Part shown: positions 7,232 to 14,446 of the stretch, one piece after another
How positions within the stretch are numbered: the stretch's first letter is position 1
How the letters are laid out: each line of letters begins with the position of its first letter
Assembly: GCA_964586145.1 (NCBI GenBank)
Contig: CAZPHH010000085.1
Location: forward strand, 1-21,314
Direction: 5' to 3'
DNA from: JAFGJQ01 sp964586145
GTDB taxonomy: Bacteria; Planctomycetota; Phycisphaerae; UBA1845
Length of the DNA stretch: 21,314 nt
Position numbers and translations under genes: made by a program
The notes under the pieces: generated by a model
The model's database searches: none
Told to the model about the DNA's origin: nothing
Seen by the model: only the letters and a program-made list of their open reading frames with translations

Positions 7232-8224
7232 ATGACGCAGCAGGAACCCGTGCGATTCGGCATCGTGGGGGCCGGGAGGATCTCGCGAAACGCGCTCGCC
7301 CCCGCCCTGAAGGCCGCCGCAAATGCGGAACTGGTGGCCGTCGCCAGCCGCGATCGGGCCCGGGCCGAGGGCCTGTCACCGCGGCGCGCGTACGACGACT
7401 ACGCCGCGCTGATGGACGACGCCGACGTGGAGGCGGTGTACATCGGCACCCACAACGGGTTGCACAAGCCGCTGGCCCTGGCGGCGCTGGAGCGCGGCAA
7501 GCACGTCCTGTGCGAAAAACCCCTGGCCTGCAACGCCAAAGAGGCGACCGAAATGGTCGCCGCCGCCGCGAAGCACGGCCGGCTGCTCATGGAGGCCTTC
7601 ATGTACCGCTATCACCCGCAGGTGGCCGAGCTGGTCGCCCGCGTGACGGCGGGAGCCATCGGCACGCTCAAGACGGTGGAGGCGGGCTTCAGCTTTCATC
7701 ACACGGACGACCAGGACGTGCGCTACCGGGCAGACTGGGGCGGCGGCGCGCTGCTGGACCTGGGCTGCTACTGCGTGAACCTGTGCCGCCTGCTCTTCGA
7801 CGGCCAACCGGCGGCGGCCACCGCCGAGGGGACGTTCCATCCCACCCACGGCGTGGACCTCTGCATCCACGGTGTGCTGGATTTCGGGAACGGACGGCAC
7901 GGCGTGATCTCGTGCGGCTTTGACGCCGGGCCGCGAGACCACGTCTACGCCGTCGGCACACACGGCACGCTGACGCTCACGCGGGCCTTCGCCAACAACC
8001 GCAAGCCGACCGTGCTGATCGAGCGGAAGGGCGGCGAAGCGAAAGAGACTTCCTTCCCGGCCACCGACCTGTTCCAGTTGGAGGTGGAGGACTTCGCCCG
8101 GGCCGTGCGCACCGGCCAGCCGCCGCTGCTGCCCCCCGAAGACGGCCTGTTAAATCATCGCGTCCTGGACGCCCTGCTCTACGCCGCCCGCAGCGGCGGC
8201 ACCCGCTTCGCGGTGGAAGCGTAG
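7232..8224 (+). CDS. Gfo/Idh/MocA-family NAD(P)-dependent oxidoreductase
   Basis: This 330-residue cytoplasmic enzyme starts with a Rossmann fold (FGIVGAGRISRN, residues 9-20). The hallmark CEKP is at 94-97, with K96 the usual catalytic/cofactor lysine. MEAFMYRYHPQ (120-130) and GGALLDLGCYCVN (171-183) match the subgroup of D-xylose/glucose 1-dehydrogenases and trans-dihydrodiol dehydrogenase-like enzymes. The likely reaction is oxidation or reduction of a sugar or sugar-like hydroxyl using NAD(P)H; the substrate cannot be told. A CAGGAGAG lies about 11 nt before the ATG. It follows the ComF-family gene by 31 nt, so it is probably in the same transcript without an obvious shared function. It converges with the large glycosidase gene 44 nt away. 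Confidence 0.93.
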   Translation: MTQQEPVRFGIVGAGRISRNALAPALKAAANAELVAVASRDRARAEGLSPRRAYDDYAALMDDADVEAVYIGTHNGLHKPLALAALERGKHVLCEKPLACNAKEATEMVAAAAKHGRLLMEAFMYRYHPQVAELVARVTAGAIGTLKTVEAGFSFHHTDDQDVRYRADWGGGALLDLGCYCVNLCRLLFDGQPAAATAEGTFHPTHGVDLCIHGVLDFGNGRHGVISCGFDAGPRDHVYAVGTHGTLTLTRAFANNRKPTVLIERKGGEAKETSFPATDLFQLEVEDFARAVRTGQPPLLPPEDGLLNHRVLDALLYAARSGGTRFAVEA

Positions 8225-8268
8225 GGTTCGCGGTCCGTCGCGCGGGTTTCGTGATGCCGCTGGTGCGG

Positions 8269-11200
8269 CTACGGCGCCTGGGAGAGCTGTTCGATGTCAT
8301 CGATGTAGACGGTAAAGGGGCCGGCCGTGCCGGCGCTGGAGAACGCCAGGTGCTCCACCGTGCCCTTCCCGGTCGGCGAGCTGAGGTTCCCATCGCCGGT
8401 GAAGCCCAGCACGGGATCCGTCACCGGATCGAACACCAGCGTCTGCCACACACCCGGCTGGCCGGTGAGCAGGACACCCTGCGGGGCGCCGCTGATCTGG
8501 CTGGCCGCGCCGACCCACTCGATCGTCCCCGCCGTGCCGCCGTTCTGGCCCACGTCGGCGGTGGTGCCGGTCTCGCGGACGCCCAGAGTGACGCGCAGCG
8601 ACCCGCTGTCCAGGCGAAGGCGAAGGCGAATCGGCTTGTCCAGTTCAATCGTCGGGTTGGGGAGGTTCGCGGCGTCGAACGTGGTTACGCGCACCCAGCG
8701 CTGCGCAGTGGCGTCCACGAACTGCCACTGAAGGCTGTAACTCTTGCTTCCGCCGAACGGCGCGACCGCATCCGTGACCCCGCGAACATTCGGCTCGGCA
8801 GTCAGGTGGAATGACGTGCTGCCCGAGAACCGCGGCGCCCGGAACATGACCTCGGCCCCGTTGGCATACCCCTCGAACCCCGTCAGCAGCGTATCCGTAC
8901 CACCGTTTGACGGAACGGTGAACCGTTCCTGCAAAACGGCAAAATCCAGAAGGTCCACATCCTCATCGACGTCGAAGTCGAACACGTCCAGACAATCCTG
9001 CGTCGTGACGGGCGGGGTCGGACTCGGCGTCAGGCCCGGCCCGGCCATGCAATCCGCGAAGACGGCGTAGTCGTCCAGGTCCACGTCGCCGTCGCCGTCG
9101 AAGTCGCCGTTGGCCGTCACCGCGGAGAATCGGTCGACACGCGTCCCGCGCATGTTGGCGTCGGTGGCGAAGAACTCGTGGTATCCGATTCCGAAGCGCC
9201 CGCGGGTGTGGGTGGAGTCGGTCACGGTCGCAACGGGCACGCCGTCGACCACGTAGCGAATGGAATCCCCGTAACAGCCGATGCGGAACTGCCGCCACTC
9301 GGAGGCCGGCTCGTACAGCGGACTGGACTCCAGGAAGTCGGTCAGCACCCCGTCGACCACTTTGCCGGCCCGAATCCGCCCGTTGTGAGAATCGTAGGTC
9401 AGCGTATAGGCGTTGCCCCCGCCGAGGTCCGTGCTGTCGAAATTCGCGTTCCCGTCGTCGCGGGCGAAGATGCCCACACGTTCGAAGCCGTCCGCTGCGA
9501 CGTCCGGTCGGTAATCACAGAAGACCCACGCGTCCACCGTGTAGTCGGTGTCGCCGGACGCTCCCAGAGACACGGTCTCGTACCCTCCGTTGGCGTTCAT
9601 GACCTGCAGAACGGACCCGTCACCACCCGGGGCCGTGGGCGAGAACGGGATCACGGGATTGATGGTGAATTTGTCATCCCAGGGCAAGGCCCGGCCGCTC
9701 CCGGCAAACTCGTCGACCCGGGGAAACGCGGTGGTCGGATCCCGCGCGACCAGGAGCAGTGCATTGGGCACGGCACGCTCCGTTCCCGTGCAGGGCGGGC
9801 TGGCGTTGTCTGAGGGGCAGTTCACCACGGCCCCGTGGACGACCAGGGTGGTGGACCCGCCGCCGTCCAGATTCACGGCGTGGTCCGCCTGGAGGGAGTT
9901 GACGAGGAAATCGGCGAGCTCCGTGTAGGTCATGCCCACGCTGTAGCCGGTCTGGCGGCCGTCGCAGGTTACGAACCAGTGACGGGTCCCGTTCCAGGCC
10001 AGCGCGGTGCGGGGATGCCGGACCGGCGCGTGCCCGTAGTTCCAGTTCTCGGGGAAGGGAGCTCCGTCCTTGACCAGCCAGCCCGACGCGCCGCCACAAA
10101 TCACCTTGGCATTGTTCAGTGCCAGGGGCACCAGCCCCACGTATGCGGCAATCGGATCGCCCACCGAGACGCGAGCGAGGAGGTCCGCTTCCATGCCCGG
10201 GCAGGCGGCCAGAACGAATCCATCCGGGGGAATCGGATTGTTCAGGGATTGCGAGCCGGTGCGGATCGCGCCAATGGTGCCGCCGACCCACTTGTTGGCC
10301 CGCCAGGGGTATGACGCGCCTTCAACGATGACCTCCACGCCTTCGGTGGTCGACCCCGTAGTCGGTCCCCAGTCGGGCGTGTAGACGGCCAGCGTGTTGG
10401 TTGTGCACGTGTAGTCGAAAACGTCCGCTGCCATCTGGGTGCCGTCGGCGAACCGAACGGTGGGAACTGCCGCCGGCGTGTTGGTGGTCACGAATGCCTC
10501 ACCGGACTCCTGGAGCACGTACGCCTCGCGGGGCCAGGACAAGGTGGGGTACCCGATCACGTTCCCGTTGTTGCCCAGCATGCCGTGAATGTACAGGCCG
10601 GCGTCAAAGTGCGACGCATTGATGGCCCCGATGACGTCACGACCGGGGGTGTCATATCGGCCGGCAATCTGGCTCGTCCGTTCCTTGGCCGAGTAGTTGC
10701 GCTTGGCCTGGGCAAAGCCCATCTCCACCGTGTAGGTCGGGTCGGCCACGTCAAACTCCAGCACGTGCAGCACCTGGGGAGCCGGGCAGTTGTACACGGA
10801 GTGATACACGCCGGGCGCCACCTCCGTCGTGGACTCCAGCGCGCAGACGCCTCCACCGTCGCCCCCGAAGCGTACGGCATCCGCGATGACCGCGGTGCCC
10901 CCGGTGCTGGCTCCGGCGTCCAGGGTGATGGAGTTGGCGCCGGCGTTGAACGCGTAGGTGCCCAGGGACTCCCAGACGAACCCACCGGCCGTCTGGTCCA
11001 GGAAGACGGTATACGTCTGATCGGCGGCGGGGATGATGTACTTCGTGGCTGTGGTCCGGTTTGTGCCCGGACGGTACCAGACGAACACCTCGTAACTCCC
11101 GCCCTCCGGCAGGTTTGCCGTCCACGTGGCGGTCTCGGTGCTGCCGGGCGGCGTCCAGCGGTAGGTTCCGTCGTTGTAGCCGGTTGACGAACTGGTCAGC

Positions 11201-11331
11201 CAACCGCTGCCCACTTCCGTGTAGGCCGGCGGGCCTTGGTCGTTGTCCACGATCACATCTGCCTTCGCAGATACGGCGGTGAGCACCAGTACAGCCAGGA
11301 CTGAACGGGCGAAGATCTGCTGGGGGGTCAT
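8269..11331 (-). CDS. Secreted multidomain phosphodiester-glycosidase (NAGPA-like) protein with dockerin-like loops
   Basis: This 1020-residue protein has a signal peptide at 1-24. A golvesin/xanthan-lyase-like beta domain follows at about 26-156 (VIVDNDQGPPAYTEVGSGW, SYEVFVWYRPG, AVIADAVRF). Next is an NAGPA-type phosphodiester glycosidase domain at about 160-530, with GAINASHF, the conserved NLDGGGSTTL (487-496) and a C-terminal RAVPNALLLV. This family removes GlcNAc from phosphodiester-linked sugars in the animal uncovering enzyme, and its bacterial members act on cell-surface sugars. A concanavalin-like sandwich occupies about 537-738. Two Asp-rich dockerin-like loops follow at 743-756 and 784-797. 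An unassigned beta-rich C-terminal domain covers about 815-1020. AAGGAGG lies 8 nt before the ATG at 11331; the frame runs on to 11601 but that part lacks domain character. Substrate unknown; extracellular carbohydrate processing is inferred. Confidence 0.9.
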   Translation of the reverse strand: MTPQQIFARSVLAVLVLTAVSAKADVIVDNDQGPPAYTEVGSGWLTSSSTGYNDGTYRWTPPGSTETATWTANLPEGGSYEVFVWYRPGTNRTTATKYIIPAADQTYTVFLDQTAGGFVWESLGTYAFNAGANSITLDAGASTGGTAVIADAVRFGGDGGGVCALESTTEVAPGVYHSVYNCPAPQVLHVLEFDVADPTYTVEMGFAQAKRNYSAKERTSQIAGRYDTPGRDVIGAINASHFDAGLYIHGMLGNNGNVIGYPTLSWPREAYVLQESGEAFVTTNTPAAVPTVRFADGTQMAADVFDYTCTTNTLAVYTPDWGPTTGSTTEGVEVIVEGASYPWRANKWVGGTIGAIRTGSQSLNNPIPPDGFVLAACPGMEADLLARVSVGDPIAAYVGLVPLALNNAKVICGGASGWLVKDGAPFPENWNYGHAPVRHPRTALAWNGTRHWFVTCDGRQTGYSVGMTYTELADFLVNSLQADHAVNLDGGGSTTLVVHGAVVNCPSDNASPPCTGTERAVPNALLLVARDPTTAFPRVDEFAGSGRALPWDDKFTINPVIPFSPTAPGGDGSVLQVMNANGGYETVSLGASGDTDYTVDAWVFCDYRPDVAADGFERVGIFARDDGNANFDSTDLGGGNAYTLTYDSHNGRIRAGKVVDGVLTDFLESSPLYEPASEWRQFRIGCYGDSIRYVVDGVPVATVTDSTHTRGRFGIGYHEFFATDANMRGTRVDRFSAVTANGDFDGDGDVDLDDYAVFADCMAGPGLTPSPTPPVTTQDCLDVFDFDVDEDVDLLDFAVLQERFTVPSNGGTDTLLTGFEGYANGAEVMFRAPRFSGSTSFHLTAEPNVRGVTDAVAPFGGSKSYSLQWQFVDATAQRWVRVTTFDAANLPNPTIELDKPIRLRLRLDSGSLRVTLGVRETGTTADVGQNGGTAGTIEWVGAASQISGAPQGVLLTGQPGVWQTLVFDPVTDPVLGFTGDGNLSSPTGKGTVEHLAFSSAGTAGPFTVYIDDIEQLSQAP

Positions 11332-11442
11332 TCGAGGCGCCTCCTTCGTAACCAGGGGCCATTTGCACGCACTAACGGGAGCGACGGCGTACGTCGAGCG
11401 GGATGCCGAACCGAAGCATTCCCCTCCGCTGGGGACAGGGCC

Positions 11443-11451
11443 ATTGTAACA
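11443..11451 (-). promoter_or_regulatory. Possible extended -10 promoter for the glycosidase gene
   Basis: The minus strand reads TGTTACAAT, an extended -10 (TGn plus TACAAT, 5 of 6). It lies about 112 nt before the ATG at 11331. No convincing -35 is present. Confidence 0.35.
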
Positions 11452-11550
11452 CGTGGGCCCTTTGGCGGAGATGGAACCTTTCTGCCACACGGAAGGCCTG
11501 CGACAAGGATTCACACAACCGTTTTTTTGATAATGGATTACGCGCGGTTT

Positions 11551-11572
11551 CCGGCCGGTGACGATCGGCCGG
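11551..11572. terminator. Possible hairpin downstream of the PEGA lipoprotein gene
   Basis: A 7-bp stem (CCGGCCG/CGGCCGG) with an 8-nt loop lies 48 nt past the stop of the minus-strand gene. No T-tract follows on the minus strand. A T7 run at 11522-11528 is on the plus strand and so does not help this gene. Confidence 0.25.
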
Positions 11573-11619
11573 TTCCTCACTCGCGGCCTGCGCGGACCCA
11601 CGTGGCGGGGGGGGACGGT

Positions 11620-12054
11620 TCAATCCGCTTCGTAGAGGGCCCGTTCCCGCAGGGCCTCGGCGCGCTGGAGCAGTTCTTCGCGGTCGGGAGCCACGAAGGG
11701 CTCCAGCTCGTAGCTGACCGTGCGCTGGTCGTGAATCCGGCCGGGCCAGAGCACTTCGGCGAAGAAGTCGATGGGCGGGACCTGATACCAGGGCTCGTTC
11801 ACTCGCTCGTTCGTCTGCAGGGTGGCATAGCCCTCTTTCCGCAGGATCACGTCGTAATCGCCGTACCAGAGAAAGTCCACGCTCACCGGGGTGCGGCCGA
11901 CTTCGGCGTCGTTCAGGTAGACGAGCGCTCCCTGCGGATCGGAGTTGATGGTCAGCGTGCGTCGCACGCACCCGATGCCGGCGCCGCACAGGACGAGGCC
12001 CGCGGCCAGAGCGACCAGGGATGTGCGAGCGGTTTGTCGTGAGTTTTTGGTCAT
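11620..12054 (-). CDS. PEGA-domain putative lipoprotein
   Basis: This 144-residue exported protein has a basic N-terminus (K3, R6, R10), a hydrophobic stretch at about 12-27 and a candidate lipid-attachment C29 in AGIGC. The lipobox is imperfect, with Gly rather than Leu at -3. A single PEGA domain covers about 31-80: RRTLTINSDPQGALVYLND, EVGRTPVSV and YDVILRKEGYATL. PEGA modules are small beta folds of surface proteins thought to bind other envelope components. The rest (81-144) is unassigned and ends in a charged helix. An 8-base G run (11607-11614) lies just past the stop. The Shine-Dalgarno is weak (GGACGAAC). An envelope role is inferred; no partner is obvious nearby. Confidence 0.88.
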   Translation of the reverse strand: MTKNSRQTARTSLVALAAGLVLCGAGIGCVRRTLTINSDPQGALVYLNDAEVGRTPVSVDFLWYGDYDVILRKEGYATLQTNERVNEPWYQVPPIDFFAEVLWPGRIHDQRTVSYELEPFVAPDREELLQRAEALRERALYEAD

Positions 12055-12288
12055 GTTCGTCCGTACCGTTAGTCGTGCAGGTGCTCAATCGTGTTCCGGC
12101 GGTTCGCCGCCTTGGCCGCCGCGAGGTCTTCGATGGAAACCACGCGTGCCCGCGCCGGTGGACCCGTCGGACGGGCCCATGATCCGGTCCGCGGCGGGGA
12201 AATGCAAGCCGATTCCGGGTGGGGACGCGCCTCGTGTTCCTGGAAGGGGCGCCCCGCCTCGTCCCCACGCACGGCGGTTGAGGGGACG
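12055..12288. other. Intergenic stretch with an open frame of doubtful coding status
   Basis: On the minus strand a frame ending at 12069, 14 nt before the PEGA start, closes with VVSIEDLAAAKAANRRN, which looks protein-like and could begin at a GTG. Upstream it becomes Pro/Arg/Ser-rich with no clear start or ribosome site. It may be the remnant of a small gene. I see no hairpin, repeat or RNA gene here. Confidence 0.3.
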
Positions 12289-12525
12289 TCAGGCGGTCGG
12301 CCCGATGGCCCGCCTGTGCTGGCGCCTGCCGTGCAGACACTGCTCAATCGCACGTTCGATGGATTCGATGGTCTCGAGGGGTTCCTCATACCACCAGGCG
12401 TCGGCCAGACGGCGGCGCAATGCCCGAAGCTCCGGATTCAGGTCTGCTCTATTGAGGGCCTCGGGGCTTCGACCCGCATCGGGCCGAACGGGATGAGGGG
12501 CAGGTTGTGTGGATCGGTTCGTCAT
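12289..12525 (-). CDS. Possible small helical protein (78 aa)
   Basis: I do not recognise it. Residues about 28-68 have a balanced, amphipathic helical composition (NPELRALRRRLADAWWYEEP, then an IESIERAIEQCL segment) that is unlike the Arg/Pro-rich shadow frames of this region. The first 25 residues look disordered. GAGGG precedes the ATG, but only about 3 nt away, which is short. It sits between the HEAT/hydrolase gene and the PEGA gene, all on the minus strand, with gaps of over 200 nt on both sides, so it would be its own unit. Coding status is uncertain. Confidence 0.5.
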   Translation of the reverse strand: MTNRSTQPAPHPVRPDAGRSPEALNRADLNPELRALRRRLADAWWYEEPLETIESIERAIEQCLHGRRQHRRAIGPTA

Positions 12526-12734
12526 GAGCCCTCATTGTCGGCAGACCGGCCGGGCTTCCGCAGCCGGAACCTGTCTCGTTTCGTCTCTGTCTGTGATACC
12601 CAATGGGGTCGGAAAGGTTGCCGCCGATGTGAAGGGGGTACGAATGTGTACGCCAGCGTGGGGAACCAAGCCGGGTGGCCGGTCTGATCCCGCTTATGCG
12701 GACGTTTGGGCACGCGACCGGCTCTATCGTTCGC

Positions 12735-14084
12735 TCAGTTGGAGTGGCCGGCGCCGGCACCACCGGGAAACAGGAACTCGCGTGCAACGCTCCAATTCGA
12801 CGAGGTGTCGTGCCCGCCTTCGGGAACGAGGAAGAACTCCACCCGGCTGGTGATCCTCTTCTCCTGTGCATACTGCCGCACCGATTCCATGAAGGCATCG
12901 ACCGCCGCCAGGCGTGCCGGCTCATCCTTCGCGCCGATTACCATGGCCAGCGGTGTTTGAACCAACAGCGAGAAGTCGAGCGCACCGAGATCGGGGGCCA
13001 GGCGATTGGCCGCCGTTCCCGCTGGAAACGGCGTGGCGGCGTCCGGACGCACGAGCATCCCGGAGCCTGCCGCCACAGCACGGTCCACCCGATCCGGATG
13101 CGCCAGAACGAAACGATGCACGAACTGCCCGCCCTCCGAGTGGCCGAAGAGCAGCAATCGCGGCTCGGCCGGCGCTCCACGCGAATTCTCACGGAGGATG
13201 TCGAAAATCCGCCGATCCGGCCGGATCTTGCCGTTGCGAAGGTTGAACATGCCGAACCACGAATACTGTCCGTAATCGAAATGCGGAGCCAGAACCATCA
13301 GACCATGGCGGTCGGCATCGTTCCTGGCGAGTCTGATGTGAAGCTCGGGGTTGCCCCAGGTGCCATGGACGCTGACCAGCCACCGTCGCTTCGCACGTTC
13401 CGCCATGCCTTTGGGGGTGTAGACGAGGTATCGCGTCCCTTTGAAGTACCCCTCGGTGACTTCGCCGGGGCGCCGGGCGGCCCGCTGATGCTTGCGGTAC
13501 CGGACGTTTCCGAGAAGGAACTGGAGCGTCCTGTTGACCGAGGCGTTTTGCTCCACGGTCGCCGCCTTGCGAATCGCGGCCAGCGCGCCGGGCGTACCCA
13601 GCATGTTCAGGGCTTCCGCTGCCCTCGCTCGCACCTCTTCGCTGGGGTCGGACTGCATCGCGTGGATCAGGTCCGCCTCTGCCGCCTTGGCGCCGATGTG
13701 CCCGAGCGTGTGGGCCGCCTCCCACCGGACGACTTTGTTTGCATCGTTCAGCAGCGCCTTGCGGAGCGGATCGACGGATTCGGGCGACCAGATATGAGCC
13801 AGAATCCAGGCAGCAGCACGCCGCGACTGGCTCTTCCCGCCAACCAACTCCTCATGCAGCAGTGGCAGGTCCTCCGGCGTGACCTCATCCTTGAGCGCAT
13901 CCATCTGGGAGAAATAGGAGGGGGGCGTTCCTTTTATGCGGTCCATCGCAGCGCGGATCACATCGCGGCGGTCGGCGGGCGGAGACGCGACAGGATCCGA
14001 TTGGTTCGCCGCGCCAAGCCCACAGACCAGGCTCGCAAGAACACCCAAGACGACGAACATGCCCGCTCGCTCCATTCTTCCCAT
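12735..14084 (-). CDS. Exported HEAT-repeat / alpha-beta hydrolase fusion protein
   Basis: This 449-residue protein starts with a signal-peptide-like segment (hydrophobic from about 9 to 26). Residues about 60-195 are HEAT-like helical pairs (SRRAAAWILAHI, VRWEAAHTLGHIG, VRARAAEALNMLG). Residues about 210-445 form an alpha/beta hydrolase of the esterase/PHB-depolymerase style: WLVSVHGTWGNP around the oxyanion hole, nucleophile S316 in GHSEGG, a likely acid D387 in GAKDE and H425 in EGGHD. All three triad positions are present, so it is probably active as an esterase or peptidase-like hydrolase in the cell envelope; the substrate is unknown. In-frame ATGs at 14075 and 14060 are alternatives, and GGAG sits 9 nt before the one at 14060. 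It is divergent from the cysteine-repeat lipoprotein gene. Confidence 0.88.
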   Translation of the reverse strand: MGRMERAGMFVVLGVLASLVCGLGAANQSDPVASPPADRRDVIRAAMDRIKGTPPSYFSQMDALKDEVTPEDLPLLHEELVGGKSQSRRAAAWILAHIWSPESVDPLRKALLNDANKVVRWEAAHTLGHIGAKAAEADLIHAMQSDPSEEVRARAAEALNMLGTPGALAAIRKAATVEQNASVNRTLQFLLGNVRYRKHQRAARRPGEVTEGYFKGTRYLVYTPKGMAERAKRRWLVSVHGTWGNPELHIRLARNDADRHGLMVLAPHFDYGQYSWFGMFNLRNGKIRPDRRIFDILRENSRGAPAEPRLLLFGHSEGGQFVHRFVLAHPDRVDRAVAAGSGMLVRPDAATPFPAGTAANRLAPDLGALDFSLLVQTPLAMVIGAKDEPARLAAVDAFMESVRQYAQEKRITSRVEFFLVPEGGHDTSSNWSVAREFLFPGGAGAGHSN

Positions 14085-14194
14085 TCCGCCGTTGCCGACG
14101 CGCGGTCACGCCCGTTCAGCCGCGCCCGGGTCTCCTTGTCCCACGTCCCGGTTCTTCTCGACCGTCAGGCATCGCCGCGTCTGGGCAGCCGCCC

Positions 14195-14203
14195 AGAATA
14201 CCA
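14195..14203 (-). promoter_or_regulatory. Possible extended -10 for the HEAT/hydrolase gene
   Basis: The minus strand reads TGGTATTCT (TGn plus TATTCT, 4 of 6), about 110 nt before the ATG at 14084. No good -35 is seen. Confidence 0.25.
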
Positions 14204-14254
14204 CGTTCACCCGCCTGCCGAGAGGGAAGAGCGGTCCGGCGGCCGAATTTCCCT

Positions 14255-14283
14255 TTGGGAGCCCCCGGCCGGTCTGCTATGAT
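14255..14283 (+). promoter_or_regulatory. Sigma70-like promoter for the cysteine-repeat lipoprotein
   Basis: TTGGGA (14255-14260, 4 of 6) is followed by exactly 17 nt and TATGAT (14278-14283, 5 of 6). Transcription would start near 14290, about 157 nt before the GTG start at 14447. The promoter overlaps upstream in-frame ATGs, which argues against them as starts. Confidence 0.5.
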
Positions 14284-14430
14284 GGCGATGGAATCGGGCA
14301 GACGGTTCGATTACGGATGGCTGCACGAACCCCTGGCGGCACGGACGGTCCGCCCCCGTCCCGAACGGAGTGCAGTCTTCCGCACTTCTGAGCGTCTGGT
14401 GGCTTCCAGCGTTCCCGTCGTGCCTTCGGC

Positions 14431-14439
14431 AAGAAGGAG
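14431..14439 (+). promoter_or_regulatory. Ribosome binding site that fixes a GTG start
   Basis: AAGAAGGAG ends 7 nt before the GTG at 14447. It is only 3 nt from an out-of-frame ATG at 14443, too close for normal initiation. The GTG frame gives a complete lipoprotein signal peptide. Confidence 0.7.
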
Positions 14440-14446
14440 CACATGC

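Larger units (their letters stand above)
14085..14446. other. Divergent intergenic region, 362 bp
   Basis: It separates the minus-strand HEAT/hydrolase gene from the plus-strand cysteine-repeat lipoprotein gene and holds candidate promoters for both. The plus-strand leader from about 14290 to 14446 would be about 157 nt; I see no convincing riboswitch-like fold or small open frame in it. Confidence 0.5.

Noticed and set aside
5577..7263. Two long minus-strand open frames over the SDR and ComF-family genes
   Set aside because: They overlap two convincing domain proteins and show no motifs. The apparent continuity across the divergent promoter region is chance from high GC.
9013..9105. Cellulosome interpretation of the dockerin-like loops
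   Set aside because: Such Asp-rich loops are widespread in planctomycete exported proteins without cohesins, and no cohesin or scaffoldin is in the window.
11332..11601. 90-residue N-terminal extension of the NAGPA-like protein
   Set aside because: A perfect AAGGAGG precedes the internal ATG at 11331, which opens a signal peptide. The extension has no domain character.
12675..14282. Plus-strand open frame of 535 codons opposite the HEAT/hydrolase gene
   Set aside because: It is antisense to a gene with a complete catalytic set and HEAT repeats, and has no recognisable motif.
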